From NCBI RefSeq assembly GCF_002156875.1, contig NZ_NCSY01000001.1, positions 186,001 through 250,000 on the forward strand: a stretch of 64,000 nucleotides of DNA, in the 5' to 3' direction. Position 1 is the stretch's first letter. Every line of letters begins with the position of its first letter. Both the position numbers and the translations under genes were made by a program. This DNA comes from Bacillus sp. EAC. GTDB lineage: Bacteria; Bacillota; Bacilli; Bacillales; Bacillaceae_G. A model generated the notes under the pieces. That model did no database searches, was not told the origin of the DNA, and saw only the letters and a list, made by a program, of their open reading frames with translations. Positions 1 through 8,620 of this stretch are shown here, piece by piece.

Positions 1-300
1 ACAAAAGCCTCCAGGTAAAGACCACTTGTTATCATTTTTTTCACGTACTAACAAGATTTTCCCATCTTGAAATACTGCGCCTCTTACATCGATTTTAGGA
101 GTTTGATATCCTTTATCCAGCTTATATAAATTAATTATTTCTTCAAATTCAAGCTCAGTATATTCATTTAATATTTCAGCACTTAATCGTTGTAATTCCT
201 CATACCTTTCAATATCAAATACGTCTTTAGAAAAAGTTAAACCATTTTGTGAAATAGACTGTATTTTTTTTGCCCATTCTAACCATTTAGTATGACTCAT
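1..300 (-). CDS. NUDIX hydrolase (YjhB-like), C-terminus beyond window edge
   Basis: The first 100 codons of a leftward gene are present and the rest lies outside the window. The ATG at 300 follows a GGCGGG ribosome binding site. The first 65 residues are a helical segment like the NUDIX N-terminal domain found in ADP-ribose pyrophosphatase-like proteins of the YjhB type. The NUDIX fold then begins with RGAVFQDGKILLVRE and reaches WSLPGGF, the usual lead-in to the NUDIX box. The catalytic box itself is outside the window. Such enzymes hydrolyse nucleoside diphosphates linked to another group. The exact substrate cannot be told from this fragment. Confidence 0.85.
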   Translation of the reverse strand, partial: MSHTKWLEWAKKIQSISQNGLTFSKDVFDIERYEELQRLSAEILNEYTELEFEEIINLYKLDKGYQTPKIDVRGAVFQDGKILLVREKNDNKWSLPGGFC

Positions 301-420
301 CAAAAACCCGCCTTATTTATATTTCTATATAATATTTATTTTCATAAGATTTGTTTCCATTTTATAGTAAACTTGGACTTTATTAAACCAATCAGTTTAT
401 TTCAATTAAAAAATTGCCAC

Positions 421-481
421 GAAAAATCCCCTTAATTTTAACCAGTAATATCATTCTATTTACTGTCTACTTTAAGGGGAT
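421..481 (-). terminator. Rho-independent terminator after the TolB-like gene
   Basis: A perfect 10-bp inverted repeat (ATCCCCTTAA at 426-435 and its complement at 472-481) with a large loop of 36 bases. On the minus strand it is followed by a run of T, so it probably ends the TolB-like transcript. Confidence 0.55.
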
Positions 482-512
482 ATTCGCAAATATACGTCCT
501 AACATTTAAAAG

Positions 513-1757
513 CTATTTTTGATATAAATTGAATACTTCACTCCATTCCCAATGCTCATAATACCAAGTCCCTAAATCTAGTTTAGGAATCCATTTTACT
601 TGTCCCGAACCATCCAAATTAGAAACTAAAACACTGGCTTCTTTCCGATTTGTTCGAATCCATAACAAGTTATTACCGTTATTAACACTTTCCGGAAAAA
701 AATCTCCTTCATTTAGTAATGGAAAAGTTACTTTTTTTTGCATATTGTTTTTGAGATTAATTTGATAAATGCTAGGCATTGGTCTTTTTGAGATATCTAC
801 TAAATCTTTTTCAATTGAACGCGAAACATAAATTTGATGATTTGATTTCCAATTCAGATCTCGATCAACAAATCCTTTTGGCGTATAAATATAATTTAAT
901 TTTGTATTCGCTACTTTGTTAATTGCTAGTTTCTTATTAATTGTAGAAACACGATTATCCCCTTTTATAAATGCTAAGTAATTATTAGCTGGTGCCCATT
1001 GGAACCATTCTTCGTAATGAAGCATTTCATCGATCTTATGAAAATTAGTCGCATTACTTGAAATGACACTTAAAACATTACTATCAGCGGACAATGATCC
1101 TGTTGGTTCAATCTCAAAGGCAATCCAATTACGATCATGCGACCATTTAAACTGACTTGTATCATAAAAATAATCTTTTTTAGCAACATGAATCGTATAA
1201 AAATGTTTTTTAACAAAATGATTATTACTTTTAATATTTATTTTAGATAAAACGATATCAGAAAAAACATTTTCACTTATTTTAGAAGCTACTAAAAAGC
1301 CGTTCCCTTCTGGAAGCCAAGAAAATACAAGTATTCCCGTACTTAGCTGAACAGGTTTATTCATAGTTTTTACATTTATCATTTTTAAATCTTTTTCAAT
1401 TTGATATGCTATCGAATTTTGATTCGGGGACCACTGAAAATTGTTACTTACATTGGTCGAAAGTTTAAAGGATCTCTTTGACTTAATATGATAGAGCCAA
1501 AGATCTCCTGTATAAAAAGCTCCGTATTCTTGTTTTTTACCACTAAGATATGCAAGCCATTCCCCGTTATAAGACCATTTAGGATACCTAACATATTTAC
1601 CATCTGTGATTCTGATTTCTTTCTGGTCATTCTTTATCCACAAATCGTCTTTTTTAATAAATGCTGCTTTTAATTCATCTTTTCTCTCTCCAGAAACATC
1701 TGAAAATGGAAGAAGCAAAAATAAAAATATGGAAAGGATCAAACTATACTTTTTCAT
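513..1757 (-). CDS. secreted TolB-like beta-propeller protein
   Basis: The 414-residue product starts with a clear Sec signal peptide (residues 1-23, charged MKKY then a hydrophobic core). The body carries repeated blades of the TolB/WD40-like type, each with a W-S/A-x-N/D core followed by AY or AF, for example KWSYNGEWLAYL near residue 60, QWSPNQNSIAYQ near 107, KWSHDRNWIAFE near 205 and QWAPANNYLAFI near 253. This predicts an extracytoplasmic propeller that binds proteins or ligands. No catalytic site is visible. The start has a poor ribosome binding site: AAAGGTGG lies about 16 bases upstream, which is far. It is a single gene with its own terminator. Function beyond the fold is unknown. 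Confidence 0.75.
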   Translation of the reverse strand: MKKYSLILSIFLFLLLPFSDVSGERKDELKAAFIKKDDLWIKNDQKEIRITDGKYVRYPKWSYNGEWLAYLSGKKQEYGAFYTGDLWLYHIKSKRSFKLSTNVSNNFQWSPNQNSIAYQIEKDLKMINVKTMNKPVQLSTGILVFSWLPEGNGFLVASKISENVFSDIVLSKINIKSNNHFVKKHFYTIHVAKKDYFYDTSQFKWSHDRNWIAFEIEPTGSLSADSNVLSVISSNATNFHKIDEMLHYEEWFQWAPANNYLAFIKGDNRVSTINKKLAINKVANTKLNYIYTPKGFVDRDLNWKSNHQIYVSRSIEKDLVDISKRPMPSIYQINLKNNMQKKVTFPLLNEGDFFPESVNNGNNLLWIRTNRKEASVLVSNLDGSGQVKWIPKLDLGTWYYEHWEWSEVFNLYQK

Positions 1758-1872
1758 CTATAACTGTTTAATACCACCTTTAATTTAAAAGTTTCTTATT
1801 AATTTCCCCGCAATTAAAGTTTATACTATAAAAATGCATCTTTTATTTTGACTCTTTTCTATAAAATTAATG

Positions 1873-2135
1873 TTTTTAAAAGGGAGTTTAAAACAAACAG
1901 TAAGAAACGAAAATGATGAACGGATATGCTAGACTCTAGTGGGAATAGCGGGCAGATGATTCTTTAACAGTAGTCAAAAAGGTAGGCATGCATATACCAC
2001 GAAGTCCTGTCGTAACGCATGCATGCCCCACATCATCTGGGCCCAGGATGCTCTTCACCTGCCCCAACGGAAAAGCGAGCATACTGAGTGGGTAACTACA
2101 ATTCTCCTCGTTTACTAGCAACAAATTTCACACAA
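1873..2135 (+). repeat. intergenic repeat copy 1 (subfamily I)
   Basis: This non-coding stretch of the 436-base gap between two genes matches other copies at 5230-5480, 25745-25950, 53490-53730, 63395-63618 and, reversed, 22921-23085. Shared blocks are AACGGATATGC-AGACTC near the left, CGGAAAAGCGAGCAT near the right and a right end close to TAGCAACAAA. With the copy at 5230 it also shares AGTAGTCAAAA, GGTAGGCATG and CGTAACGCATGCATG, which makes a subfamily. A 62-codon frame inside it on the minus strand is accidental. Ends are approximate. Confidence 0.7.
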
Positions 2136-2152
2136 ACTATACTATTTAAAAT

Positions 2153-2188
2153 AAAAAAGAGGCCCATATTTTTAAATATGAACCTCTC
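2153..2188 (-). terminator. terminator after exoA
   Basis: A hairpin (arms 2159-2171 and 2174-2186, GAGG...CCTC with an AT-rich inner stem) followed on the minus strand by seven T. It ends the exonuclease-exoA transcript. Confidence 0.85.
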
Positions 2189-2193
2189 TTTAC

Positions 2194-2961
2194 TTATTTG
2201 ATTATCTTATCTTTTAAAGTTAATACCACCGGACAGTGGTCACTACCCATTACCATCGAGTGAATTTCAGAATTAATTAGTTCTGATTGAAGTCGATTAG
2301 AAATGATAAAATAATCTATTCGCCAACCTACGTTTCTCTCTCGAACTTTAGCCATATATGACCACCAAGTGTATGAGCCTTCCATAGTTGGATTTAGAAA
2401 ACGAAAACTATCCGTGAACCCGCTCTCTAATAAAGCAGTCATTTTACCTCGTTCTTCTACTGTAAACCCTGAGTTTGTCCGATTTGATTTTGGATTTGCC
2501 AAGTCAATTTCATTATGAGCTACGTTTAAGTCACCGCATAAAATAACTGGTTTTTGTTCATCAAGTTTGTTTAAATATACATTAAATTCATCTTCCCAGC
2601 TTAAACGTATTGGTAATCTTGCTAAATCTCGTTGTGAATTTGGGGTATACACATTAACCATATAAAATTTTTCGAATTCTAATGTTAACACTCTACCTTC
2701 AGTATCCTCTTCTTTTCCATTAAACCCATAACTAACGCTAATTGGCTTATGTTTTGAGAAGATTGCTGTACCAGAATATCCTTTTTTAATTGCTGAATGC
2801 CAGTATTGTTCGTAACCATCTAATTCTAGTGTTACTTGATCTTCTTGACATTTCGTTTCTTGAATACAAAAAATATCCGCATTTTGTTCTTTAAAATAAT
2901 CTAAAAATCCTTTTTGTATACAAGCTCTAATTCCATTTACATTCCAAGAAATTAATTTCAT
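2194..2961 (-). CDS. exoA: exodeoxyribonuclease III / AP endonuclease
   Basis: A 255-residue member of the exonuclease III (Xth/ExoA) family, which cuts DNA at abasic sites in base excision repair. Family residues are all visible: LISWNVNGIRA at the start (Asn7), the metal ligand Glu35 in IQETK, GDLNVAHNEID in the middle and the C-terminal SDHCPV with the catalytic Asp241-His242 pair. Length is normal for the family. Its start overlaps the stop of the upstream exonuclease gene by four bases (ATGA), so the two are translationally coupled. In Bacillus this enzyme also repairs spore DNA at germination, which would fit a spore former. Confidence 0.95.
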   Translation of the reverse strand: MKLISWNVNGIRACIQKGFLDYFKEQNADIFCIQETKCQEDQVTLELDGYEQYWHSAIKKGYSGTAIFSKHKPISVSYGFNGKEEDTEGRVLTLEFEKFYMVNVYTPNSQRDLARLPIRLSWEDEFNVYLNKLDEQKPVILCGDLNVAHNEIDLANPKSNRTNSGFTVEERGKMTALLESGFTDSFRFLNPTMEGSYTWWSYMAKVRERNVGWRIDYFIISNRLQSELINSEIHSMVMGSDHCPVVLTLKDKIIK

Positions 2962-3578
2962 GCTTTTTTCTCCAATTTACGTTTCGGTTTTGGTTTTACT
3001 AAAGACGATCGATAATCAAATTGATGAATTAGACCGTGATAAATCGAAGTCTTTTCATATAATTCCTCGAAAGATGAAATCTCATTTCTTTTCGTTAAAT
3101 GAAGAAATATTCTCGCACATGCTTCTGCATCTGCTAAAGCATGATGATGATTATCCAATTCAACACCAAATTGGTTTGATAAGATGTCTAAAGAATAACG
3201 TGCTTGTTTTGGTAATATTTTTTTTGCCAATTGAAGCGAACACAATAAATTATTCTCAACTGAAGGAATACCATATCTAGATAAATTATCTTTTAATGCA
3301 TATCCATCAAAAGGTAAATTATGTGCTACAAGTGTTTTCCCTTTGATTTTATCTTGAATGGCTTGATAAAATTCTGGGAATATTGGTGCATCCTGTACAT
3401 CTTTTGGTCTAATTCCATGAACTGAAATATTCATAGAATAAAATTCTTCCTCTGGATTAATTAAGGAGTAAATTTGATCAACTATTTCTCCATTTTCAAC
3501 AAATACAAATCCTGCTGCACAAATACTATGTCGATTGTAATTTGCTGTTTCGAAATCAAACGCTACAAATGAATTCAT
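2958..3578 (-). CDS. DnaQ-like 3'-5' exonuclease (DEDDh)
   Basis: A 206-residue cytoplasmic exonuclease of the DNA polymerase III epsilon type. The DEDDh residues are visible: Asp8 and Glu10 in FDFET (ExoI), Asp91 in HNLPFD (ExoII), and His145 with Asp150 in HHHALADAEA (ExoIII). It has no polymerase or BRCT domain, so it is a free-standing exonuclease rather than a polymerase subunit. The ATG follows AAGGAAG. It is the first gene of a two-gene unit with exoA, which suggests a role in DNA repair or turnover. Its exact substrate, DNA or RNA, is not evident. Confidence 0.88.
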   Translation of the reverse strand: MNSFVAFDFETANYNRHSICAAGFVFVENGEIVDQIYSLINPEEEFYSMNISVHGIRPKDVQDAPIFPEFYQAIQDKIKGKTLVAHNLPFDGYALKDNLSRYGIPSVENNLLCSLQLAKKILPKQARYSLDILSNQFGVELDNHHHALADAEACARIFLHLTKRNEISSFEELYEKTSIYHGLIHQFDYRSSLVKPKPKRKLEKKA

Positions 3579-3738
3579 TTATACAACTTCCTTTTTGTTT
3601 AATAACTCTATTATAAACTGTTTTACAAAAACATGCATTTTTGTATTGGAGTAAAAAAATCACATTTTCTCAATAATTTATTGTACAATATGTAGATTAA
3701 TAATCTCGTAGTTAAAAAGCAATAAAAGGATGTTGATG

Positions 3739-4146
3739 ATGAAATTTGTCCAATTAATTATTCAAATAAGCTTTCTCTATTTATTACTTTTTATAGGAAA
3801 TCTAATTCAACAAAAATTTGATTTAATCATTCCTGGGAGTATTATTGGAATGCTTATCTTATTTTGCTTGTTATATTTACCCTTTTTTAAAGAAAAGTGG
3901 GTTCGGTACGGAAGTAATTTTTTAAATAAACATTTAACGCTTTTATTCATTCCAGCAACTGTCGGAATCATTCAATATTCGTCATTATTAAATATCCATG
4001 GCTTTATTTCTATCATTATTGTATTAATTAGTACAATGTTAGTTTTTATTTTTTCTGTTATAATCAGTTCTTATCTTTCATCTCGTTCCTCAAAAAATCA
4101 GCCTAAAGAGAACAATATGAGGAGTGAACTTAATGAAAGAATTTAA
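3739..4146 (+). CDS. CidA/LrgA family holin-like membrane protein
   Basis: A small four-helix membrane protein of the CidA/LrgA family, with the family segment IIPGSIIGMLILF after the first helix. These proteins act with a CidB/LrgB partner in control of murein hydrolase activity, overflow metabolite transport or cell lysis. I place the start at the ATG at 3739, or 3736, because AAAGGA ends at 3730. An ATG at 3730 would overlap that site. The next gene begins before this one ends, so the pair is translationally coupled. Whether the pair corresponds to LrgAB or CidAB cannot be told without its regulator, and no LytTR or LysR gene is adjacent. Confidence 0.85.
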   Translation: MKFVQLIIQISFLYLLLFIGNLIQQKFDLIIPGSIIGMLILFCLLYLPFFKEKWVRYGSNFLNKHLTLLFIPATVGIIQYSSLLNIHGFISIIIVLISTMLVFIFSVIISSYLSSRSSKNQPKENNMRSELNERI

Positions 4147-4822
4147 TAGTTTACTATTTATTTTGATGACTGTTTTCTTTTATCTAGCTGCAAAAAAATT
4201 ATATTCAAAATTCCCTTATCCAATATTTGTACCAATTGTGACGACTACTACAGTAATTATTTTAATTCTGGCAAATCTAAATATTTCTTATGAAAATTAC
4301 ATGCATGGTGGAAAATGGATTAATTTACTTCTAGGTCCAGCTGTTGTTTCATTTGCATTTCCTTTATATGAACATCGAAAAACTTTAAAAAGACATGCTG
4401 TATCTATTTTGATAAGTGTATTTGCAGGAACAATCATGGGGTTGCTTACAGGTGTTTACTTATCCATTTGGTTTGGAGTTAAAAGAGTAATACTGCTGTC
4501 TCTAGCAGCAAAATCAGTTACAACTCCTTTAGCAATGGGAATTACTTCAATTCTTGGCGGTATACCATCATTGACAGTTGTTTACGTGATGGTCGCAGGT
4601 ATATCTGGATCGATTTTTGGTCCTTTTATCCTATCAAGACTGAATATAACCCATCCTGTTGCAATTGGTGTCGGATATGGAATCGCTTCCCATGGTGTGG
4701 GTACTGCAAAAGCATCTGAATATGGTAAAGTTGAACAAGCGATTAGTTCGATTGCAATGACATTAAGTGCTATATTTGCTTCAATTGTCATTCCCATATT
4801 AATGAAGTTCATATTAAAATAA
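4133..4822 (+). CDS. CidB/LrgB family membrane protein
   Basis: The partner of the preceding CidA/LrgA protein: about 229 residues and six or more hydrophobic segments, with the family region AAKSVTTPLAMGI and the C-terminal GVGYGIASHGVGTAKA followed by EYGKVEQAISS. I choose the ATG at 4133, which follows GAGGAG at 4119-4124. A GTG at 4124 is part of that binding site. It overlaps the upstream gene by 14 bases. Proteins of this family transport small metabolites such as pyruvate in B. subtilis (PftAB) or modulate autolysis. The sequence does not separate these roles. Confidence 0.88.
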   Translation: MKEFNSLLFILMTVFFYLAAKKLYSKFPYPIFVPIVTTTTVIILILANLNISYENYMHGGKWINLLLGPAVVSFAFPLYEHRKTLKRHAVSILISVFAGTIMGLLTGVYLSIWFGVKRVILLSLAAKSVTTPLAMGITSILGGIPSLTVVYVMVAGISGSIFGPFILSRLNITHPVAIGVGYGIASHGVGTAKASEYGKVEQAISSIAMTLSAIFASIVIPILMKFILK

Positions 4823-4823
4823 A

Positions 4824-4850
4824 AAAATGCCACAATAATTGTGGCATTTT
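4824..4850. terminator. bidirectional terminator between lrgB-like gene and coat-like gene
   Basis: A perfect 12-bp stem (AAAATGCCACAA and its complement) with a three-base loop and A/T runs on both sides. It serves the two convergent genes. Confidence 0.9.
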
Positions 4851-4863
4851 ATAGTTTTCTCGT

Positions 4864-5088
4864 TTACCAAGGTCTACCCCAACCCCACGGACGGCCCCAG
4901 CCCCATGGACGATGAAATCCCCAAGGTCTACCCCAACCCCATGGACGACCCCATCCCCATGGTCCAAATGCAGCAGCTCCTAAGAAAAATGGGAAAAAGA
5001 AAGGAAAAAAGAATCTTTCGTCTTGTTGTTGTGGAATTTGAGAATATGGATAATAAGGATGCTCGGATTGATGTTGATAATTAGTCAT
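4864..5088 (-). CDS. small Trp/Gly/Arg/Pro tandem-repeat protein, possible spore coat component
   Basis: A 74-residue protein with no enzymatic motifs. The first 25 residues are polar and rich in Tyr, Gln and His. A short FFFPFFFPFF block follows, and the last 30 residues are near-perfect repeats of the seven-residue unit PWGWGRP, once varied to PWGFHRP. The start is the ATG at 5088, set by GGAGGTG eight bases upstream. An upstream in-frame ATG has no binding site. Small Tyr-rich or aromatic repeat proteins of this sort are common in Bacillus spore coats and cell surfaces, but assigning it there is inference. I do not recognise a named family. Confidence 0.65.
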   Translation of the reverse strand: MTNYQHQSEHPYYPYSQIPQQQDERFFFPFFFPFFLGAAAFGPWGWGRPWGWGRPWGFHRPWGWGRPWGWGRPW

Positions 5089-5229
5089 ATACTTCACCTC
5101 CATACTACTCATTGTACGGGGGCAACTGTATATAGGAGCAAGGTCAAGTATATAGGCTAACATACATTTATTTAATATATTCCTTTACAATTAACCAAAT
5201 TTATTAGTTTAGACACTTTCCAAAAAAAT

Positions 5230-5480
5230 GTTGTTATTAAAAAGCTTTTTAAAGCAAACTGTAAACAAAGAAAATGATGAACGGATATGCGAGACTCCTT
5301 TGGGAATAACGGGAAAAATGAGGCCTTAGCAGTAGTCAAAAGGTAGGCATGATAATACCACCACGTCCTATCGTAACGCATGCATGGCCACACCGCCTGC
5401 CTAACTATAAAGCCAGCATCATGGGGTGACAATCTATATTTCTCTATATTTACAAGCAAAAAAGTTTCGCAAACAGCCTC
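5230..5480 (+). repeat. intergenic repeat copy 2 (subfamily I)
   Basis: This fills the gap of nearly 400 bases between the repeat-protein gene and the GNAT gene. It matches copy 1 (1873-2135) over AACGGATATGC-AGACTC, AGTAGTCAAAA, GGTAGGCATG and CGTAACGCATGCATG, and ends in GCAAACAGCCT like the copies at 22921 and 63395. The right third is diverged. A 95-codon minus-strand frame over it is not a gene. Confidence 0.65.
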
Positions 5481-5483
5481 AGT

Positions 5484-6383
5484 TTAATTTAAGGTTTTGT
5501 ACATCTCATACTGAGATAGTTTTTCTTTATTAAATTGCAATTGATTAAAGAATCCTTCGAGACTACTATTATTTGGAAAAGCTGTTGAAATAGCATTTAA
5601 TTCTAATTCCAAGATTGCAGTTTTTAATAAGTTTGTAGCTACCTTACTATTTCTAAATTTTTTATCAACCATTATAAAACTAATTTTACCATGTTTGTTA
5701 ATTGCTAATGTCCCAACACCTACATCGTTTTTAGTCGCTTGATAATAAGTAAAATTAGTTGCCTTCTCTAGAAACTCAAGATCATTTTGCCAGTTAATAT
5801 GATAATCCCATTGCTGCACTGTATCTTTGAATAAATTAAACTCAATTTTGCTTATGTTGCACTCTGTTTTGTCAGGTAGGAACGATATATTTGATGTATC
5901 TTTATTTGTAAAATATGAAAGATCGTAAACTTTTTCATAGCCAAGTTTTTTATAAAAATTAATTGCGCGATCGTTACCTACTATAACTTCTAGGAACAGT
6001 TGTTTACACTCGTTTTTTTCTGCTTCTTCTTTATGCAATTCAAATAATTTCTGGCTTATCCCTTTTCCTCTAAACGAAGGACTTATTGCAAGCGTACCAC
6101 ATCTCATTGTTTTAATATTTTCGTAGTTTTTAATTCCACCAAGTATTACACCTACAGCATCATTTTCATGTATAGCTACAAATGAATGTTCCAACTTATT
6201 CCCTTCTGGTCCAAAGAAAAGTGCAATAAATTGTTCTTTCGGTAAATCTAATTTAACTATATAGTCTGAAAATCCGATTGAAAAAGCTTGGTAAGCAAAA
6301 TCAATATCTACATCTGAACATCTATAATATTTTACTTCATCTAAAATAGCATTATTGAGGGTATTTGTCGTATTTGTCTCCAT
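5484..6383 (-). CDS. GNAT family N-acetyltransferase, two GNAT-like halves
   Basis: A 299-residue protein. The N-terminal half is a complete GNAT domain with the acetyl-CoA loop RGKGIS at residues 105-110, preceded by the strand GTLAISPSF, and the NDRAINFYKKLGYEKVY motif near 140-155. The second half (about 180-299) looks like a second, weaker GNAT fold: VGVGTLAIN, then FRNSKVATNLL in place of the loop, without the Gly-x-Gly. It lies 24 bases downstream of the MFS exporter, with a good AAAGGAAGTG site, and is probably cotranscribed with it. An exporter plus acetyltransferase under a TetR repressor suggests detoxification of an amine-containing compound. That is inference. Confidence 0.8.
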   Translation of the reverse strand: METNTTNTLNNAILDEVKYYRCSDVDIDFAYQAFSIGFSDYIVKLDLPKEQFIALFFGPEGNKLEHSFVAIHENDAVGVILGGIKNYENIKTMRCGTLAISPSFRGKGISQKLFELHKEEAEKNECKQLFLEVIVGNDRAINFYKKLGYEKVYDLSYFTNKDTSNISFLPDKTECNISKIEFNLFKDTVQQWDYHINWQNDLEFLEKATNFTYYQATKNDVGVGTLAINKHGKISFIMVDKKFRNSKVATNLLKTAILELELNAISTAFPNNSSLEGFFNQLQFNKEKLSQYEMYKTLN

Positions 6384-6407
6384 AACTTCACTTCCTTTAA
6401 CAAATTA

Positions 6408-7634
6408 TTATTTACTCACAATAAGATCACTTTCTTGATTTTTAACTTGGTCATTCTCAAGATTGAATAGCTTTTTCGAAAAAAGATAAAAAGTAATGAT
6501 TAATATTAAAACAATTAAACTACCATGAAATAACATTACGAGTTGACTCATTTTCATAACAGTTAATAATGGGGAAACTGCTACAAAACCTATCGTGAAC
6601 CCTAATCTATTTAATAAATTAGTCACTCCAAATATTCTACCTCGAATTGAATTTTCTGTCTTTTGAACGATAGTTGAAAAATATGTTCCTGCTGCTGCAT
6701 CAAATAATCCAGTAAAAAATGCAAAAAACAAAATAAACCATAGAATATTACTCGATAGAAATAAAATGAACCCTATTGATGTTAATATAGATGTACCATA
6801 ATAAGCGAACAGAAATTGCTTTTTAAACCATGGTATTTTTGGAATCAACCAAGTAGAAAGAATTCCACCGATTCCCCAAACACCCCAAATCATGCCTTGA
6901 AAAAATGTAGCACTTTTAGTACTAAGTTGCTCGGCTAAAATCGGTACTCCTACGTTATGTGAGCTTGCAGAAAAAGTTTGAAATAAAAAAACAATAAATA
7001 AATATACGAGTAATGGTTTAAGAAATACATAGTTTTTTACTTCTTTTAAATCAGTTAATAATTGCTTTCTCGTATTTTCTTTCTTATTAATCGTATTCTC
7101 CCATTTAAAGAGAAATAAAACGGCTGCTGATAAAAAATAAGAAATAGAATCGATTGTAATAATGACTCTATAATTTACTACAGTAGATAACAATGCTGAT
7201 CCTAGAAAACCTATTACCATACTAATTGCAGCTAATCGCGAAATAAACGCGTTAATTTTAAGAATATTATCTTCCCCAAAAATTTGAGGTATATCTGCGC
7301 TAAAACTAACTGAGAAGAAACTGCCTAAAGCTCCTATCAGAAAAGCTACCAGTGCAAACATGATTGGAGATGGGAAAAGGCAAAGGATTAATATGCTTAA
7401 ACCTCTTGCAATATCACTAAATATCATTAATTTTCTTCTATCATATCGATCTGCAATTATTCCCGAAAATAAACTTGTAATAATTCCTCCACATACACGT
7501 AATGCCAAAACAGCAGCTAACCAGGTCGTACTTTTGGTCATTGAATAAATAACAGCATTCATAACAACCAATTCCATCATACTTCCGATATCTGAAAAGG
7601 CCTTCGTGTATAAAAAATAAACCTTTTTCCCCAT
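6408..7634 (-). CDS. MFS efflux transporter (MFS_3 type)
   Basis: A 408-residue membrane protein with about 12 hydrophobic segments and the major facilitator loop 2-3 motif as GIIADRYDRRKLM near residue 60. The arrangement, and the later RGRIFGVTNLLNRLG segment, resemble the group that includes macrolide and enterobactin exporters. It heads an operon with the GNAT gene. About 110 bases upstream (7744-7761) is an 18-bp operator-like palindrome that also occurs in front of the neighbouring tetR-type gene. This predicts induction by a ligand of that repressor. The substrate is not evident. Confidence 0.88.
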   Translation of the reverse strand: MGKKVYFLYTKAFSDIGSMMELVVMNAVIYSMTKSTTWLAAVLALRVCGGIITSLFSGIIADRYDRRKLMIFSDIARGLSILILCLFPSPIMFALVAFLIGALGSFFSVSFSADIPQIFGEDNILKINAFISRLAAISMVIGFLGSALLSTVVNYRVIITIDSISYFLSAAVLFLFKWENTINKKENTRKQLLTDLKEVKNYVFLKPLLVYLFIVFLFQTFSASSHNVGVPILAEQLSTKSATFFQGMIWGVWGIGGILSTWLIPKIPWFKKQFLFAYYGTSILTSIGFILFLSSNILWFILFFAFFTGLFDAAAGTYFSTIVQKTENSIRGRIFGVTNLLNRLGFTIGFVAVSPLLTVMKMSQLVMLFHGSLIVLILIITFYLFSKKLFNLENDQVKNQESDLIVSK

Positions 7635-7743
7635 ATTATCCCTACATTCTTCCGGATATTATCCCAAATTTTTTTAATGAAGACATAAACAAATTATTTT
7701 AATTTGAACTGAATTCATATCAAAGTCACCTCCAATAAAAATA

Positions 7744-7761
7744 AAACTGACTGTTAAGTTT
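7744..7761. promoter_or_regulatory. candidate TetR operator before the MFS-GNAT operon
   Basis: AAACTGAC-TGTTA-AGTTT: inverted AAACT/AGTTT arms with an 8-base centre. The same arms, centre length and GAC extension recur at 8525-8542 in front of the repressor gene. Confidence 0.65.
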
Positions 7762-7874
7762 ATTTTATCTTTTTACTAGTTTATGTCAACAAATTAATTT
7801 TTAACATACTAAATTTTCAGATTATTAAACTTTTATTTTTAGGTAGTAAAGAATACTGCTTCACTACCTAAATG

Positions 7875-8495
7875 TTACTTTTTATTTATGAGTATATTCA
7901 TAATCATTTCTTCTGCTAGCTCAAATTGCTGTTTATAAATTTCATCGTCTTCTACTACAGAATAATGCAAACAAATTCCATCAATGTTTGCCCAGAATAT
8001 ACTTGAAACGGTGTCAGTGTGAACTTCGTTATTAAATTCACCTGAAATTTTGCCTTGTTCAATAATATTACTTAAAAATGCACGATATTGGTCTTTATAA
8101 CGATCAATCATTATCTTTTGCAGATTTTCATGACGAGCTGAATTAATCCAGAATTCCATATGAACACGAATCATATCTCTCCATTGTTCTGTTAATGAGA
8201 TTTCACGATACATTTTAAATAATTCTCTTATTTTTTCAGTAGATGATGTTGTCTTTTCAAAACGAGCATCTATTCGTTCAAACGTTTTATTTGTACGTTC
8301 TTGCATTAATGTTAAATATAACTCTTCTTTACTTTTAAAATAATTATAAATTAGACCTTTACTCGTTTTTGAATATGAAACAATATCATCCATTGTTGTC
8401 GTATGATATCCCTTTTCACCAAAGCATTTTAAAGCACTATCTAATAAGCTCTCTCTTTTACGTTCTTTATAATCCTCAGAAACTTTTGGTGGCAT
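7875..8495 (-). CDS. TetR/AcrR family transcriptional repressor
   Basis: A 206-residue regulator. The N-terminal HTH (about residues 10-57) reads ESLLDSALKCFGEKGYHTTTMDDI, then SKTSKGLIYNYFKSKEEL, the standard TetR layout. The remaining 150 residues form a helical ligand domain similar to YfiR-type proteins. The start follows GGAG eight bases upstream. It lies upstream of the MFS-GNAT genes and points the same way, with its own operator-like palindrome at 8525-8542, 30 bases before the start codon. This suggests autoregulation and control of the exporter operon. The ligand is unknown. Confidence 0.92.
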   Translation of the reverse strand: MPPKVSEDYKERKRESLLDSALKCFGEKGYHTTTMDDIVSYSKTSKGLIYNYFKSKEELYLTLMQERTNKTFERIDARFEKTTSSTEKIRELFKMYREISLTEQWRDMIRVHMEFWINSARHENLQKIMIDRYKDQYRAFLSNIIEQGKISGEFNNEVHTDTVSSIFWANIDGICLHYSVVEDDEIYKQQFELAEEMIMNILINKK

Positions 8496-8524
8496 AAATC
8501 CAACTCCTAGTAGCTATTTAAATT

Positions 8525-8542
8525 AAACTGACCATTTAGTTT
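8525..8542. promoter_or_regulatory. candidate autoregulatory TetR operator
   Basis: AAACTGAC-CATTT-AGTTT, with the same 18-bp geometry as the site at 7744-7761. It sits 30 bases upstream of the TetR start codon, where a repressor would block transcription. Confidence 0.65.
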
Positions 8543-8620
8543 AGTTTATCAACAGAAATCTTTTATTTCAATACTATAATCCTATTTATCTAACTATTCA
8601 CTACAAAGTAAAAGTGTGAT

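Noticed and set aside
1936-2124. A 62-codon frame on the minus strand
   Set aside because: It lies inside repeat copy 1. Similar frames appear by chance in other copies and share no protein conservation.
4839-5084. An 81-codon plus-strand frame opposite the PWGWGRP gene
   Set aside because: It is the antisense reading of a repetitive gene. It has no binding site and starts inside a terminator.
5172-5459. A 95-codon minus-strand frame
   Set aside because: It covers repeat copy 2 and has no ribosome binding site. Non-coding.
7841-7869. A hairpin after the TetR gene (AGGTAGT...ACTACCT) as a terminator
   Set aside because: It lacks a T-run on the minus strand, where the TetR transcript would need it, so I do not call it a terminator.
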